Source: Coriobacteriaceae bacterium (GTDB lineage Bacteria; Actinomycetota; Coriobacteriia; Coriobacteriales; Coriobacteriaceae). Taken from it: a DNA stretch of 64,000 nt. Positions 1 to 7,875 of the stretch are shown here, one piece after another. The translations under genes and the position numbers were made by a program. Every line of letters starts with the position of its first letter. The stretch's first letter is position 1. The DNA is taken from the NCBI GenBank assembly GCA_902362275.1, contig CABIWB010000009.1, forward strand, positions 20,734 through 84,733, given 5' to 3'. The notes under the pieces are model-generated. The model ran no database searches. It was not told the origin of the DNA and saw only the letters and a list, made by a program, of their open reading frames with translations.

Positions 1-512
1 TCTGCGACCAGGAGGCCGAGCGCGCCGCCGAGCTGGGTCTCGAGTCCGATGGTGCCGCTGCCATCGCCGCCAACGCCCCTGCGCCCGCTGTCGAGCAGGC
101 CACCGCTTCCGTCGAGACGACCGTTGCCGCCGCCGACAGCAAGCCTGTCACCGATCAGCCCGAGCCCGCCGCCGACGCATTCGCCAAGAAGGATGTCGAC
201 GGCCTGAAGGTCCTCGTCCTGTGCGCCGGCGCCGGCACCTCTGCCATGCTCGCCAACGCCATCAAGGAAGGCGCTGCACAGACCGGAGAGAACATCGCTT
301 CCTCCGCAGGCGCCTATGGCCAGCACACTGCCATCATGGATCAGTACGACGTTATCGTGCTTGCCCCGCAGGTTCGTAGCTACTACAACGACATGAAGGC
401 CGACACCGATCGCCTGGGCATTAAGCTGCTCGCCCCGCGCGGTAAGGAATATATCGACCTTACTCGCGACCCCGCTGGCGCTATCAAGTGGCTCCGCGAG
501 AACCTCGACTAG
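1..512 (+). CDS. PTS lactose/cellobiose-type IIBC, C-terminal part (partial)
   Basis: The reading frame is open from the left edge (codons begin at base 3) to the TAG at 510-512, so only the C-terminal end is present. It starts with an Ala/Pro/Glu-rich linker of about 65 residues, followed by a complete IIB domain beginning near base 200. The motif VLCAGAGTSAML carries the cysteine (codon 222-224) expected to be phosphorylated in lactose/cellobiose-family IIB. A linker before IIB implies a IIC membrane domain upstream, outside the window. The gene is followed by a LacG-type phospho-beta-galactosidase, so lactose is the likely substrate; a related beta-galactoside or cellobiose cannot be excluded. 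Confidence 0.85.
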   Translation, partial: CDQEAERAAELGLESDGAAAIAANAPAPAVEQATASVETTVAAADSKPVTDQPEPAADAFAKKDVDGLKVLVLCAGAGTSAMLANAIKEGAAQTGENIASSAGAYGQHTAIMDQYDVIVLAPQVRSYYNDMKADTDRLGIKLLAPRGKEYIDLTRDPAGAIKWLRENLD

Positions 513-527
513 TTTCCTCCCTCTGTT

Positions 528-554
528 GGTGCCCGGATCCCCAGTTCGGGCACC
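528..554 (+). terminator. Intercistronic hairpin between IIBC and lacG
   Basis: GGTGCCCG at 528-535 pairs perfectly with CGGGCACC at 547-554. No run of T follows, so it is more likely an mRNA processing or attenuation hairpin than a full terminator. Confidence 0.4.
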
Positions 555-588
555 TCTCCCTATTCGTATCCCACAGAAAGGATGACTC

Positions 589-2010
589 ATGACCAACCCC
601 ATGCAGTTCCCCGACGGCTTTGTGTTTGGCGGCGCCACCGCCGCTTACCAGGTTGAGGGCGAGACCCGTACGCACGGCAAGGGCAAAGTGCCCTGGGACG
701 ATTTCCTGGCTGCTCAGGGTCGCTTCTCCCCCGACCCCGCAAGCGATTTCTACAACAAGTATCCGGTCGATATCGACCTGTGCCAGCACTTCGGCATCAA
801 CGGCATCCGCGTCTCCATCGCTTGGAGCCGCATCTTCCCCAACGGCACCGGCGAGATTAACCCCGAGGGCGTCGCCTTCTATCACGAGCTTTTTGCCACC
901 TGCAACAATGCCGGCGTCATCCCCTATGTCACGCTCGATCACTTCGATACGCCCGAGGCCTTTTACCAGGACGGCGGCGAGGGCTTCTTGACGCGCACGA
1001 CCATCGATGCCTTTGTCGAGTACGCCAAGTTCTGCTTTGCCGAGTTCACCGAGGTCAAGCACTGGTTCACGTTTAACGAGATTCCCGCAACCGCCGAGGG
1101 CAGCTTTATCGTCGGCAACTGGCCGCACGGCGAGAAGTACCGCCTGGACAAGGCCTTCCAGCTCATGCACAACATGATGGTGGCCCACGCCAAGGCTGTC
1201 GTCGCCTTCCATGAGGGCGGCTTTGAGGGTGAGATCGGCATTGTCCAGAACCTGGAGCCCAAGTATCCCCTCGATTCCAACAACGCCGCCGACTGCGAGG
1301 CAGCTCGCATGGCCGACGTCATCAACAACCGCTGGGTACTCGACGCCACCTTCCGCGGCCACTATGCAGCCGACACCATGGAGGCTGCGACCAAGCTGGC
1401 CCATATCGCCGGCGGCGAGCTCGACGTCCGCGACGAGGACATCGCCGCGCTGACCGCCGCGCTCCCCTACAACGATTGCCTAGGCGTCAACACCTACAAG
1501 TGCCAGTTCCTGCGTGCCGCCGAGGGCGAAAACGACATCAACCACAATGGCACCGGCGACAAGGGCTCCTCGCGCTGGTTCCTCAAGGGCGTGGGCGAGT
1601 CATGCGTGCGCGAAGGCGTACCCACCACCGATTGGGACTGGATTATCTATCCCGAGGGTCTCTACGACCTGCTGCTCCGCATTAAGAACGATTACCCCAA
1701 CTACAAGAAGATCTACATCACCGAGAACGGCATGGGCTATAAGGACGACTTTGAGGACGGCTTTATCGACGACGCCCCTCGCATCGACTACATGCGTCAG
1801 CATCTCGCATGGATTCTCAAGGCAATCGACGGCGGCGTGAACGTCGACGGTTACTTTGTGTGGTCGCTGCAGGACCAGTTCTCCTGGACCAACGGCTACA
1901 ACAAGCGCTATGGCCTGTTCTACATCGACTTTGAGACCCAGAAGCGCTATCCCAAGGCGAGCGCGTACTGGTACAAGAACGTCGCGGAGACCGGCCTGCT
2001 CATGGCCTAG
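589..2010 (+). CDS. lacG: 6-phospho-beta-galactosidase (GH1)
   Basis: This 473-residue glycoside hydrolase family 1 enzyme hydrolyses phosphorylated beta-galactosides delivered by a PTS, such as lactose-6-phosphate, to galactose-6-phosphate plus glucose. The N-terminal motif FVFGGATAAYQVEG, the acid/base glutamate in TFNEI (E164) and the nucleophile in ITENG (E379) are visible. The stretch GRFSPDPASDFYNKYPVD resembles LacG more than BglA-type enzymes. The ATG at 589 follows an AGAAAGGA ribosome-binding site. It sits 77 bp after the PTS IIBC gene in the same direction, as in lac operons. Galactose-6-P would feed the tagatose-6-P route, of which lacC lies at 15331-16266. Specificity for galactosides rather than glucosides is inferred. 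Confidence 0.88.
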   Translation: MTNPMQFPDGFVFGGATAAYQVEGETRTHGKGKVPWDDFLAAQGRFSPDPASDFYNKYPVDIDLCQHFGINGIRVSIAWSRIFPNGTGEINPEGVAFYHELFATCNNAGVIPYVTLDHFDTPEAFYQDGGEGFLTRTTIDAFVEYAKFCFAEFTEVKHWFTFNEIPATAEGSFIVGNWPHGEKYRLDKAFQLMHNMMVAHAKAVVAFHEGGFEGEIGIVQNLEPKYPLDSNNAADCEAARMADVINNRWVLDATFRGHYAADTMEAATKLAHIAGGELDVRDEDIAALTAALPYNDCLGVNTYKCQFLRAAEGENDINHNGTGDKGSSRWFLKGVGESCVREGVPTTDWDWIIYPEGLYDLLLRIKNDYPNYKKIYITENGMGYKDDFEDGFIDDAPRIDYMRQHLAWILKAIDGGVNVDGYFVWSLQDQFSWTNGYNKRYGLFYIDFETQKRYPKASAYWYKNVAETGLLMA

Positions 2011-2030
2011 TTTCAGTCACATACCCTGTC

Positions 2031-2073
2031 GGCCGCATGTGAATCCCCCACGGGCTCGCATGCGGCCTTTTTG
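2031..2073 (+). terminator. Rho-independent terminator after lacG
   Basis: GGCCGCATG at 2031-2039 pairs with CATGCGGCC at 2059-2067, directly followed by a T-rich tract. It closes the lac transcript. Confidence 0.8.
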
Positions 2074-2103
2074 TTTTCGCGCGGGTCGGCAGCCGTTTGT
2101 CTA

Positions 2104-2240
2104 AATCTGTAACATCAAGTCGAGTTTTTTGCCTCTACCTGTTACAAATCAAGACAAACGGGAATCACTCTGCCGAAACGTCTCAATCTGTAACAGATAT
2201 CTGCTCAAATCGAGTCTAGGTGTTACAGATTGAGTTTTTG
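2104..2240. repeat. Cluster of TCTGTAACA-type palindromes at the left edge of the accessory island
   Basis: Four copies of the same motif alternate in orientation: ATCTGTAACA (2105-2114), TGTTACAAAT (2140-2149), CTCAATCTGTAACA (2182-2195) and TGTTACAGATTGAG (2221-2234). The last two form a perfect 14-bp inverted repeat followed by TTTTTG. The two hairpins also share a TCGAGT internal segment, so they look like a diverged tandem duplication. The 13-bp core GTTACAGATTGAG recurs at 10897-10909. Confidence 0.6.
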
Positions 2241-2320
2241 ATTTGGGAGGTTGAGGATGGGGGATCGCGTGCCGAAAGCATGGTCCCCGGATAAAAAAGC
2301 TCGCCGGCCAGGCCGAAGAC

Positions 2321-2479
2321 ATGGCCCACATCAAGGCAGACCTTTGCCCCTGCTCGCCCGAGCAAAAAGTCATGCCCCTCGATGCGCTCTGCCAGTCCGG
2401 CACCGAGACCCCGCAATGGCGGTGGGATGTGCTGGTCGGAGAGGGCGACCCGCTCTACTGCAAGTCCCGAGAGATCTAA
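2321..2479 (+). CDS. Possible small protein or gene remnant, 52 aa
   Basis: The frame is open from a TGA near 2251 to the TAA at 2477, and its only ATG is at 2321. The deduced peptide has natural-looking composition (MAHIKADLCPCSPEQKV..., with a CPC motif and WRWDVLVGEG), unlike the Arg/Ser/Pro-rich shadow frames nearby. There is no good ribosome-binding site, and the codons before the ATG also look coding. It may be the tail of a decayed gene. The family is not recognised. Confidence 0.25.
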   Translation: MAHIKADLCPCSPEQKVMPLDALCQSGTETPQWRWDVLVGEGDPLYCKSREI

Positions 2480-2566
2480 GTATCCGCTGCAAGGTATAAG
2501 AACGAATTGGAGCCCTGGTACATACCGGGGCTCCTCGTGGTAGTGGCTGTCTAATGAATCTGGTGG

Positions 2567-2911
2567 CTAGGCCTCTTCGCCGCCACTGGATTCAGTTACC
2601 GTTTCCTCCTCACTATGTTGCGTCTCTCTCGTAGCCTCATCAACTTCTGTTGACGAATGTGCCTCTTCGTATACTTCGATGTTCGCCTTGAGAATGGTTG
2701 CACTCTGTTCAGCAAGAGCGATCTTCCTCTGGTGCTTGTCGTAGGCATACAGTCCGATTCCACCTGCGACTAGCGTGGCTACAGAACCGATTACTCCACC
2801 CTGGATTCTTCCAACGGAAATCCCGCCCGCTCTGATATTGCTGATCAGCGCCTGAGGCCCACCGAGCTCTTTCGCCAGATGCGACAATTGCGCATAGTCC
2901 CAAGTCGTCAT
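2567..2911 (-). CDS. Small single-pass membrane protein of unknown function
   Basis: The product has 114 residues if translation starts at the ATG at 2911, which has AGGAAAAGG just upstream; an in-frame GTG at 2935 is a weaker alternative. The N-terminal half (MTTWDYAQLSHLAKELGGP) looks amphipathic. One membrane segment lies around residues 38-57 (VIGSVATLVAGGIGLYAY), followed by a charged helix and a Glu/Ser/Thr-rich acidic tail. It is divergent from the XRE-type regulator at 3042. No family is recognised; membrane-anchored accessory proteins of this size are common in mobile islands. Confidence 0.6.
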   Translation of the reverse strand: MTTWDYAQLSHLAKELGGPQALISNIRAGGISVGRIQGGVIGSVATLVAGGIGLYAYDKHQRKIALAEQSATILKANIEVYEEAHSSTEVDEATRETQHSEEETVTESSGGEEA

Positions 2912-2993
2912 TGCCTTTTCCTCACTTTCTTTCACTTCAGCACCGCTTCCACTGGGGTGCTCACTTTCGACAGTGCTATCATGCCATCGGTAA

Positions 2994-3055
2994 ATAAGAC
3001 GGTATATGTCCTATAATTGTCTTATCTGTTGTTAATGAGGAATGATTAAGACAAT
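2994..3055. promoter_or_regulatory. Divergent promoter region with repeated GTCTTA operator-like motif
   Basis: ATAAGAC (2994-3000) and GTCTTAT (3019-3025) form an inverted repeat around a perfect TATAAT at 3013-3018. A further TTAAGAC lies at 3046-3052 within the start of the regulator gene. Three copies of one half-site around a -10 box fit autoregulation by the XRE protein encoded just downstream; this is inferred. Confidence 0.45.
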
Positions 3056-3953
3056 GTACGTCCGCAAAGATCGCCCTAAGGACATTTTTCCAAAGAGACT
3101 CAGCGGTTTGATGGAAAGCTATGAAATAGAAAAGGGGCGCAGAGGCATTAGCAATATCGGCCTTGCGCGTCTGCTCTATCAAAAGCGTAACGGTGCCGAT
3201 GATGCCTCGCTAGCCGATGACCGCTATGCAGTGGAAAGGGAGAACGGCCGCAAGGCGATTGCGAGAAAGATCAGCCGATTTCGAAAAGGAGATCAGTTTC
3301 CTCAATGGGATGACCTCGTAGATCTGGCTGACATATTCGGAAAGCCAGTAGGTTTTCTCATCGGGGAGACCGATTGTGATACGTACGAGCTCCAAGATAT
3401 TGCTGACTTCCTTGGTCTCAGCGGCGAGGCTGTTCTGTCCATCGAGCGTATGACGAGAAAAGTTAGTGCGGAGTGGCTTCCGGAACAGTCTGGCGGCAAC
3501 GGCGGAGACCATGAGGAATGGGAAAAATACCTCGTGAATGATATGGTCGCGAAGGCGAATGCCGAGCCAGAAGCTTGCAGGGCAGTGCTCAATCGAATGC
3601 TGACCGCAGCAGCGTTTAAAGACCTTGTGCTCTGCCTGTCTGAGGTCGGCGATGCCCAATACAATCTGCTTATGGAACGCATTGCAAGTGCGGAAATAGA
3701 ACTGAGAGACGCAGACGTACTCAGTGACAACCACCCAGACTCCATCATGGGGCAAATGGCGGCAAAATCCCGATTCAGGGATGCTGCAACACGCCTGCAG
3801 GAAGCGGAAAATGCGGTGAGGTCCAGCAGGTATGCAGCTTATGAATGCCATGTCCGCATCGTTGATGAAATGTTCTCGGATATTACCCAGACTGACGCAA
3901 ATACCGTAGCCAAAGAGCATGTCAAGCAGAGACAGTCAGGTAACCAGGCGTAG
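3042..3953 (+). CDS. XRE-like helix-turn-helix regulator, 303 aa
   Basis: Residues about 20-110 resemble a Cro/CI-type DNA-binding region. The stretch from ISNIGLARLLYQ through ARKISRFRKGDQFPQWDDLVDLADIFGKPVGFLIGE has the usual pattern of selected helix, then FPQWDDLVDLADIF, as in XRE proteins. The C-terminal 190 residues are helical, charged and unrecognised. Two ATGs are possible: 3042 sits too close to GAGG (3037-3040) and 3054 rather far. The gene lies downstream of three copies of a candidate operator and overlaps, tail to tail, the end of the phage remnant on the other strand (3922-3953). Confidence 0.65.
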   Translation: MIKTMYVRKDRPKDIFPKRLSGLMESYEIEKGRRGISNIGLARLLYQKRNGADDASLADDRYAVERENGRKAIARKISRFRKGDQFPQWDDLVDLADIFGKPVGFLIGETDCDTYELQDIADFLGLSGEAVLSIERMTRKVSAEWLPEQSGGNGGDHEEWEKYLVNDMVAKANAEPEACRAVLNRMLTAAAFKDLVLCLSEVGDAQYNLLMERIASAEIELRDADVLSDNHPDSIMGQMAAKSRFRDAATRLQEAENAVRSSRYAAYECHVRIVDEMFSDITQTDANTVAKEHVKQRQSGNQA

Positions 3954-4588
3954 CCGTCGTATCGATACGGAAGTGGGTATAAACCGTCCTGCTGCTTGCA
4001 TACGTGGTTCCGTTGCCGCCCGTCAGCTTGTAGCAGTTATAGAAGCACTGCGAGTCCGAAACCCCGCTCGAAGGCAGCGCCCAGGTGGCGTCGGCGTAGA
4101 TCGTCACCAGCGACGAGCACCCCGAGAAGCAGTAGGTCAGGTCGGTGAGCGCAGACGGGTCGAAGCCTCGGAAGTCCAGCTCGGCGGGCGACGAGCGCGA
4201 AGCGAACGCGAACCGCACGACTTGACACCTGCGAGGTTGCCCAAACCGGAGACCACCTCCAGCGCCGTGCATGAGTAGAAGAGGTGGGTCAGGTTCATGG
4301 TTGCGAACGTCGCCATGTCTGCCGCGAAGGCGATGCGCTCATCGGCCGCCTGGCCTTCACCTGCTGGATTTCGCCGCGCAGGGCGTCCGCCACCTCGGCG
4401 CTCTTGGCAGCCTCGGCCACTTGCCCCTCAAGCTCCTTGATGCGAGCCTCCTGCTTGGCGAGAAGCGCCTGGTAGCCCCTCTCCGAGTCCACTGCCTGCG
4501 GCTCTTCCGCCTGCGCGACCCCTTCTTGGCCGCCCGCCTGCGCTGCGACCTCTTCCTCGTCGTCGATGCTATGGTCGTCTCCGTCCAT
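3922..4588 (-). pseudogene. Phage scaffold-like protein fused to BspA-type repeats, frameshifted
   Basis: Read on the minus strand from ATG 4588, the first part (MDGDDHSIDDEEEV..., then ALLAKQEARIKELEGQVAEA) is acidic then coiled-coil, like phage head-scaffold proteins. After EIQQVKA, one missing base near 4345-4356 breaks the frame; in the shifted frame the text continues AADERIAFA and then enters MNLTHLFYSCTALEVVSGL. A second shift near 4220 leads into FRGFDPSALTDLTYCFSG and FYNCYKLTGGNGTTYAS. The latter parts match the BspA/DUF285 26-residue repeat style found in coriobacterial phage tail and surface proteins. Two unrelated phage genes therefore appear joined by a deletion and then broken by frameshifts. 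Confidence 0.6.
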
Positions 4589-4787
4589 GTCGGCCTGCCT
4601 TTCGATTGACATAGGCCAGCACAAACGAACCGTCCCTTAACCATGCAAATAGGCTAAAGGTCGGTCACAAAGTGAGGTCATCCAGTCCGTTCGGCAGTTT
4701 GTGACCATTAGCAAGAATTAGAGGCAACGCAACGAGCGAACGCTCGATAATGGTCTAGAATATTGGACTTGACATTTGGGAGGCAAG

Positions 4788-4985
4788 ATGGAGACTGTGA
4801 ACCTTATCCTTGGAATTATCGCGTCTATCGCATCCATCGCCGCCGCCGTCATCTCGCTCCAAAACAAGCAAGAGATCAAGTCAATCAAAAAGAGTCTAAG
4901 CGACAACTCGCAGACCGCTACAGGTAAAGTTGCCACAAACGTCGTAGGCAGCAACAACTCGGCGAACATCCATGCTTCGCGATAA
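4788..4985 (+). CDS. Small membrane-anchored protein at the head of an ABC-3C-like operon, 65 aa
   Basis: The ATG at 4788 has GGGAGG at an ideal distance. Residues 5-25 form one membrane segment (LILGIIASIASIAAAVISLQ), followed by a Lys-rich stretch and the motif SQTATGKVATNVVGSNNS. The next gene begins with a close copy (SQSAIGKVATNITGDSNS), and its ATG (4972) lies inside this ORF in the +1 frame. It could be a separate membrane subunit translationally coupled to the next gene, or the anchor part of a split effector. The family itself is not recognised. Confidence 0.6.
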   Translation: METVNLILGIIASIASIAAAVISLQNKQEIKSIKKSLSDNSQTATGKVATNVVGSNNSANIHASR

Positions 4986-5577
4986 GCCAACGCAGACAAG
5001 CCAGAGCGCAATTGGAAAGGTCGCCACGAACATAACCGGCGACTCCAATAGCTATGACTCACATGACATAAACATCTACCAGCCCGTCTCGTCTGGCCCG
5101 CACCGGCCGCTTACAAAGACGCTCATGTATAAACTCCTGCAAATCATGATTTCGTCGACTGAGCCAACGGGCGAAGATTTCCCCCTTACGCCTCCGCCTC
5201 CTATAGAGAAGAAGCTGATTTACAACCACGCACCGCGTTACCTAAACATCATCAACGAGTATTCTGAGAACTACGCTCGTCTCGACAGCGTGATCAAGGA
5301 ATTCCCCGACAGCGAAGCCATCATCCAAAGGCTGAACAAGATGTTTGTCAATGTGGCAGACGTTCGCGATGACGGCAAGCTGTGCGTAGGAAACGGCGAT
5401 GCACAGCTCAAGCTCATCGAGAACGAGATCTATAACATGATTGTGAATGACGCAGGCTTTCAGGCTGACGAGGTCCCCGAAGAAATCATCAACCAGTTCT
5501 GCGTTGCGTTGATTGCCGTTGCCGTGGCAAAATGCAGAGTCCTTCTGAGGCCAGGTGATGACGATGCTGCTGCTTGA
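4972..5577 (+). CDS. ABC-3C-like effector/C-terminal-domain protein, 201 aa
   Basis: Residues 1-35 carry a low-complexity motif (SQSAIGKVATNITGDSNS...DINIYQ) similar to the end of the preceding ORF. From about residue 62 (FPLTPPPPIEKKLIYNHA) to the end the protein resembles the C-terminal domain of ABC-three-component (ABC-3C) conflict systems: helices with YSENYARLDSVIKEF and an ending VAVAKCRVLLRP. No enzymatic effector domain is visible, so any effector function may lie in the short upstream membrane protein. The start lacks a good ribosome-binding site and overlaps the upstream stop codon, suggesting coupling. Family assignment is from memory of this domain. Confidence 0.55.
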   Translation: MLRDKPTQTSQSAIGKVATNITGDSNSYDSHDINIYQPVSSGPHRPLTKTLMYKLLQIMISSTEPTGEDFPLTPPPPIEKKLIYNHAPRYLNIINEYSENYARLDSVIKEFPDSEAIIQRLNKMFVNVADVRDDGKLCVGNGDAQLKLIENEIYNMIVNDAGFQADEVPEEIINQFCVALIAVAVAKCRVLLRPGDDDAAA

Positions 5578-5809
5578 TCGCAATAATGAGCCGACGAGCA
5601 CGGTCTATTACATCGCTGCCGCCTTGGATGGCTACATCGACCAGAACCCAGGCTTGGACGCCGGTCAACTCTATGAGGTAACGGCGAACACTCTGGTCAA
5701 GAAAGAAGTGAGCTACGACTTCTTTGTCATGGCTTTGGACTTTCTCTTCCTCCTCGGACGCGTGTCAATAGACGAGAAGGGAGGGCTACATGTTCATCAA
5801 GTCGCTTAG
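5558..5809 (+). CDS. ABC-3C-like middle component, 83 aa
   Basis: The ATG at 5558 lies 7 nt after GAGG and overlaps the upstream gene by 20 nt. The small alpha/beta protein (VYYIAAALDGYI... VSYDFFVMALDFLFLLGRV) has the winged-helix-like look of the short middle components that sit between the CTD protein and the ATPase in ABC-3C operons, where they are thought to bridge sensor and ATPase. Its end overlaps the ATPase start by 20 nt, so the four genes are tightly coupled. Confidence 0.55.
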   Translation: MTMLLLDRNNEPTSTVYYIAAALDGYIDQNPGLDAGQLYEVTANTLVKKEVSYDFFVMALDFLFLLGRVSIDEKGGLHVHQVA

Positions 5810-7514
5810 AATTCGCAAGACAACAACTGACGAAATAGTTCGCGAGGTCTTATTCCACAAGGGTGCCAACCTCATCGTCGATACCGAGGACTCCGAATCG
5901 CACAATCGCGTTGGAAAAACAACCTTCCTCAAGCTCATTGATATCGCAATGGGCGCCAAGGACAGGAAGCTCATTTACACAGACGCCGACACGGGCACGG
6001 TGACCGAGGAGCTACGCGATTTCATCGTCACAAACAAGATCGCCGTCGACATGACACTGACATCGGATTTTCCCGATGGCGATGACGTGATTCTCACAAT
6101 CGACCTCTTCCCGAATGGAAGGTACTACATAGACGGCGAAAAGATGGGGCAGAAAGCTTACCAGCAACGACTCAATGTCTTGCTTTTCGGGAACGAAGCG
6201 AATGTGCCCACGTTTCGCCAATTGATCAATTCATTTGTCCGCGTGTCCGTAGGCGGGGATGATAATTCCTTCCTCAAAACCGTTCCCAGCGGCAGCACAT
6301 CCATCTACCGGAGTGTCTACAACGCTCTGTTCGGCATCTCAGATCCGGCGCTCGACAAAAAGCGTGACGACCTCAACAAGGACTTGAACAAGACGCGTGA
6401 GTCCATCAAACGCTATAAGAAAGTCCAGAACGTCGATACGGTCAGCGAGCAGCAGCAGATACTTGCAGGGCTCGAAGCCGAGCATGAAGAAGTCCAGTGC
6501 AAGCTCAACAGCATCATCGACGCCGATGTCTACAGGGCCAACCGCGATGAAATCGCGGCTACACGCACCCGATACGCATCTCTGACACTGCAACTCTCAG
6601 ACATAGACTACAAGCTGCAACGAAATGAAAAGGCCCTGCAGACTGCTATGCAAGAGCGCGGTAGACAAGCCGACGTTAATTTGAGCAGACGGTTTTTCGA
6701 GGAAGTCTGTTCGATGATCCCGATGGTGAATGCATCTTTCGAAGAGATGGTCGCATTCAACAACCAGCTCTGCGACAACAAGATTGCCTATTTCGCGAGT
6801 GTGGCAGAAAAACTGAAGGCCGAGCGTGCATCTGTGCAACGTGAAATCAGCCAACTGTCATCGCAGAACAGCCAATTCATGTCATTGGTGGAGCAAGACC
6901 TCATCGATGAGTACGAGTCGCTTCAGGCACGCCTAGTTGAGCTTTCGAGCAGTATCGGCAAATGCCGAGAAGTAATAGATACGCTCAACAGCTTTGAGGT
7001 AGAACAGACCAGCATTGAGGGAAAAATCGCATCGCTTGGCTCGTCTGATGATGGCGACGAGCCGCAATCCAACGATTTTGCTGCAATGATGCTTGCGTTT
7101 AACGCATTCTTCACTCCGCTTGCCAGGGAGTTCAACAACGAATCGCCGCTGCTCGTTTACTATGAAGAGTCGAACAAGTTCCCCGTTGCAATACGTGATA
7201 CCGCTGGCTCCAGCACGGGCACACGCAAGTCACTCATCGCCGCATTTGATTTAGCGTATCAGCAGTTTGCAGAATCAAAGGGCATCAAGACTCCGCGCTT
7301 CATAGTGCATGACGTCCTTGAAAACATCGAGGGTAAGGTGTTGCGTGACATAATCGCACGCGCCAGCACAATCAACTGCCAGTACATAGTCGCAGTCCTT
7401 AAGGAGAAGCTCGATTCGTCGCTGATACCAGCCGAGGAGCAGGGTAAACTGCAAATCCTGCAGCTTTCGATTGACGATATGCTTTTCACGCGTGGCAAAG
7501 GTGTTGCGTCGTAG
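5790..7514 (+). CDS. SMC/RecF-like ABC ATPase, DUF2326 type (ABC-3C ATPase)
   Basis: This 574-residue protein has a Walker A-type loop near residue 37 (ESHNRVGKTTFLKLID), a long central coiled coil (about residues 180-400, with many charged heptads), and a C-terminal ATPase half with a Walker B-like strand (PRFIVHDVLENIEG). This is the layout of DUF2326 ATPases, which drive ABC-3C conflict systems. The ATG at 5790 has GAAGGGAGG upstream. It is last in the four-gene operon and convergent with the restriction-modification genes. A role in anti-phage or anti-plasmid defence is inferred from the family, not shown. Confidence 0.7.
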   Translation: MFIKSLRIRKTTTDEIVREVLFHKGANLIVDTEDSESHNRVGKTTFLKLIDIAMGAKDRKLIYTDADTGTVTEELRDFIVTNKIAVDMTLTSDFPDGDDVILTIDLFPNGRYYIDGEKMGQKAYQQRLNVLLFGNEANVPTFRQLINSFVRVSVGGDDNSFLKTVPSGSTSIYRSVYNALFGISDPALDKKRDDLNKDLNKTRESIKRYKKVQNVDTVSEQQQILAGLEAEHEEVQCKLNSIIDADVYRANRDEIAATRTRYASLTLQLSDIDYKLQRNEKALQTAMQERGRQADVNLSRRFFEEVCSMIPMVNASFEEMVAFNNQLCDNKIAYFASVAEKLKAERASVQREISQLSSQNSQFMSLVEQDLIDEYESLQARLVELSSSIGKCREVIDTLNSFEVEQTSIEGKIASLGSSDDGDEPQSNDFAAMMLAFNAFFTPLAREFNNESPLLVYYEESNKFPVAIRDTAGSSTGTRKSLIAAFDLAYQQFAESKGIKTPRFIVHDVLENIEGKVLRDIIARASTINCQYIVAVLKEKLDSSLIPAEEQGKLQILQLSIDDMLFTRGKGVAS

Positions 7515-7531
7515 GAGTGACCTGTACTCTC

Positions 7532-7837
7532 CTACTCCCGTACCCCCACCGAGAACTCCCCGCCGAAGTTGTTCACCTCGAACCGCTCGTCAGCCACAAG
7601 TCCCTCCTTGCTCACACGGCACGCGAACGGAAACAACTCGGCCACGTCCTGCAGTTCCAGGAACGTCCGGTAACTCGACCGGTTTACCAGCATGTCGGCA
7701 AAGACCAAAAACCGCGTAAGCTCGTCATTCAGTTCGATGGGCTCTGCAATCACGTAGTGCCCCCGCCTCACGCGCCGGACAACGCCGAACTGATTGAGCG
7801 ATGCCACAATCTTTTCGGAGCCCTTCAGGATGGTCAT
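7532..7837 (-). CDS. Hypothetical protein downstream of the restriction enzyme, 101 aa
   Basis: The ATG at 7837 is the first usable start, but the open frame continues upstream without an ATG (…NKSVEAARKR) to within 4 nt of the restriction gene stop, so the annotated start is uncertain. No good ribosome-binding site is seen. The peptide (LNQFGVVRRVRRGHYVIAEPIELNDELTRF...) looks truly coding, with no recognised motif. It could be an accessory protein of the restriction-modification locus or the remnant of a larger gene. It ends 17 bp from the convergent ATPase gene. Confidence 0.5.
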   Translation of the reverse strand: MTILKGSEKIVASLNQFGVVRRVRRGHYVIAEPIELNDELTRFLVFADMLVNRSSYRTFLELQDVAELFPFACRVSKEGLVADERFEVNNFGGEFSVGVRE

Positions 7838-7875
7838 GCGCTTGCGCGCCGCCTCAACGCTCTTATTGTCCCGGC

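Noticed and set aside
484-1404. Long minus-strand frame opposite lacG
   Set aside because: It is the antisense shadow of the GH1 gene, caused by high GC codon use; no ribosome-binding site and no family pattern.
2149-2403. Minus-strand frame across the palindrome cluster
   Set aside because: It runs through repeated palindromes and lacks natural protein composition; the plus-strand frame at 2321 looks more protein-like.
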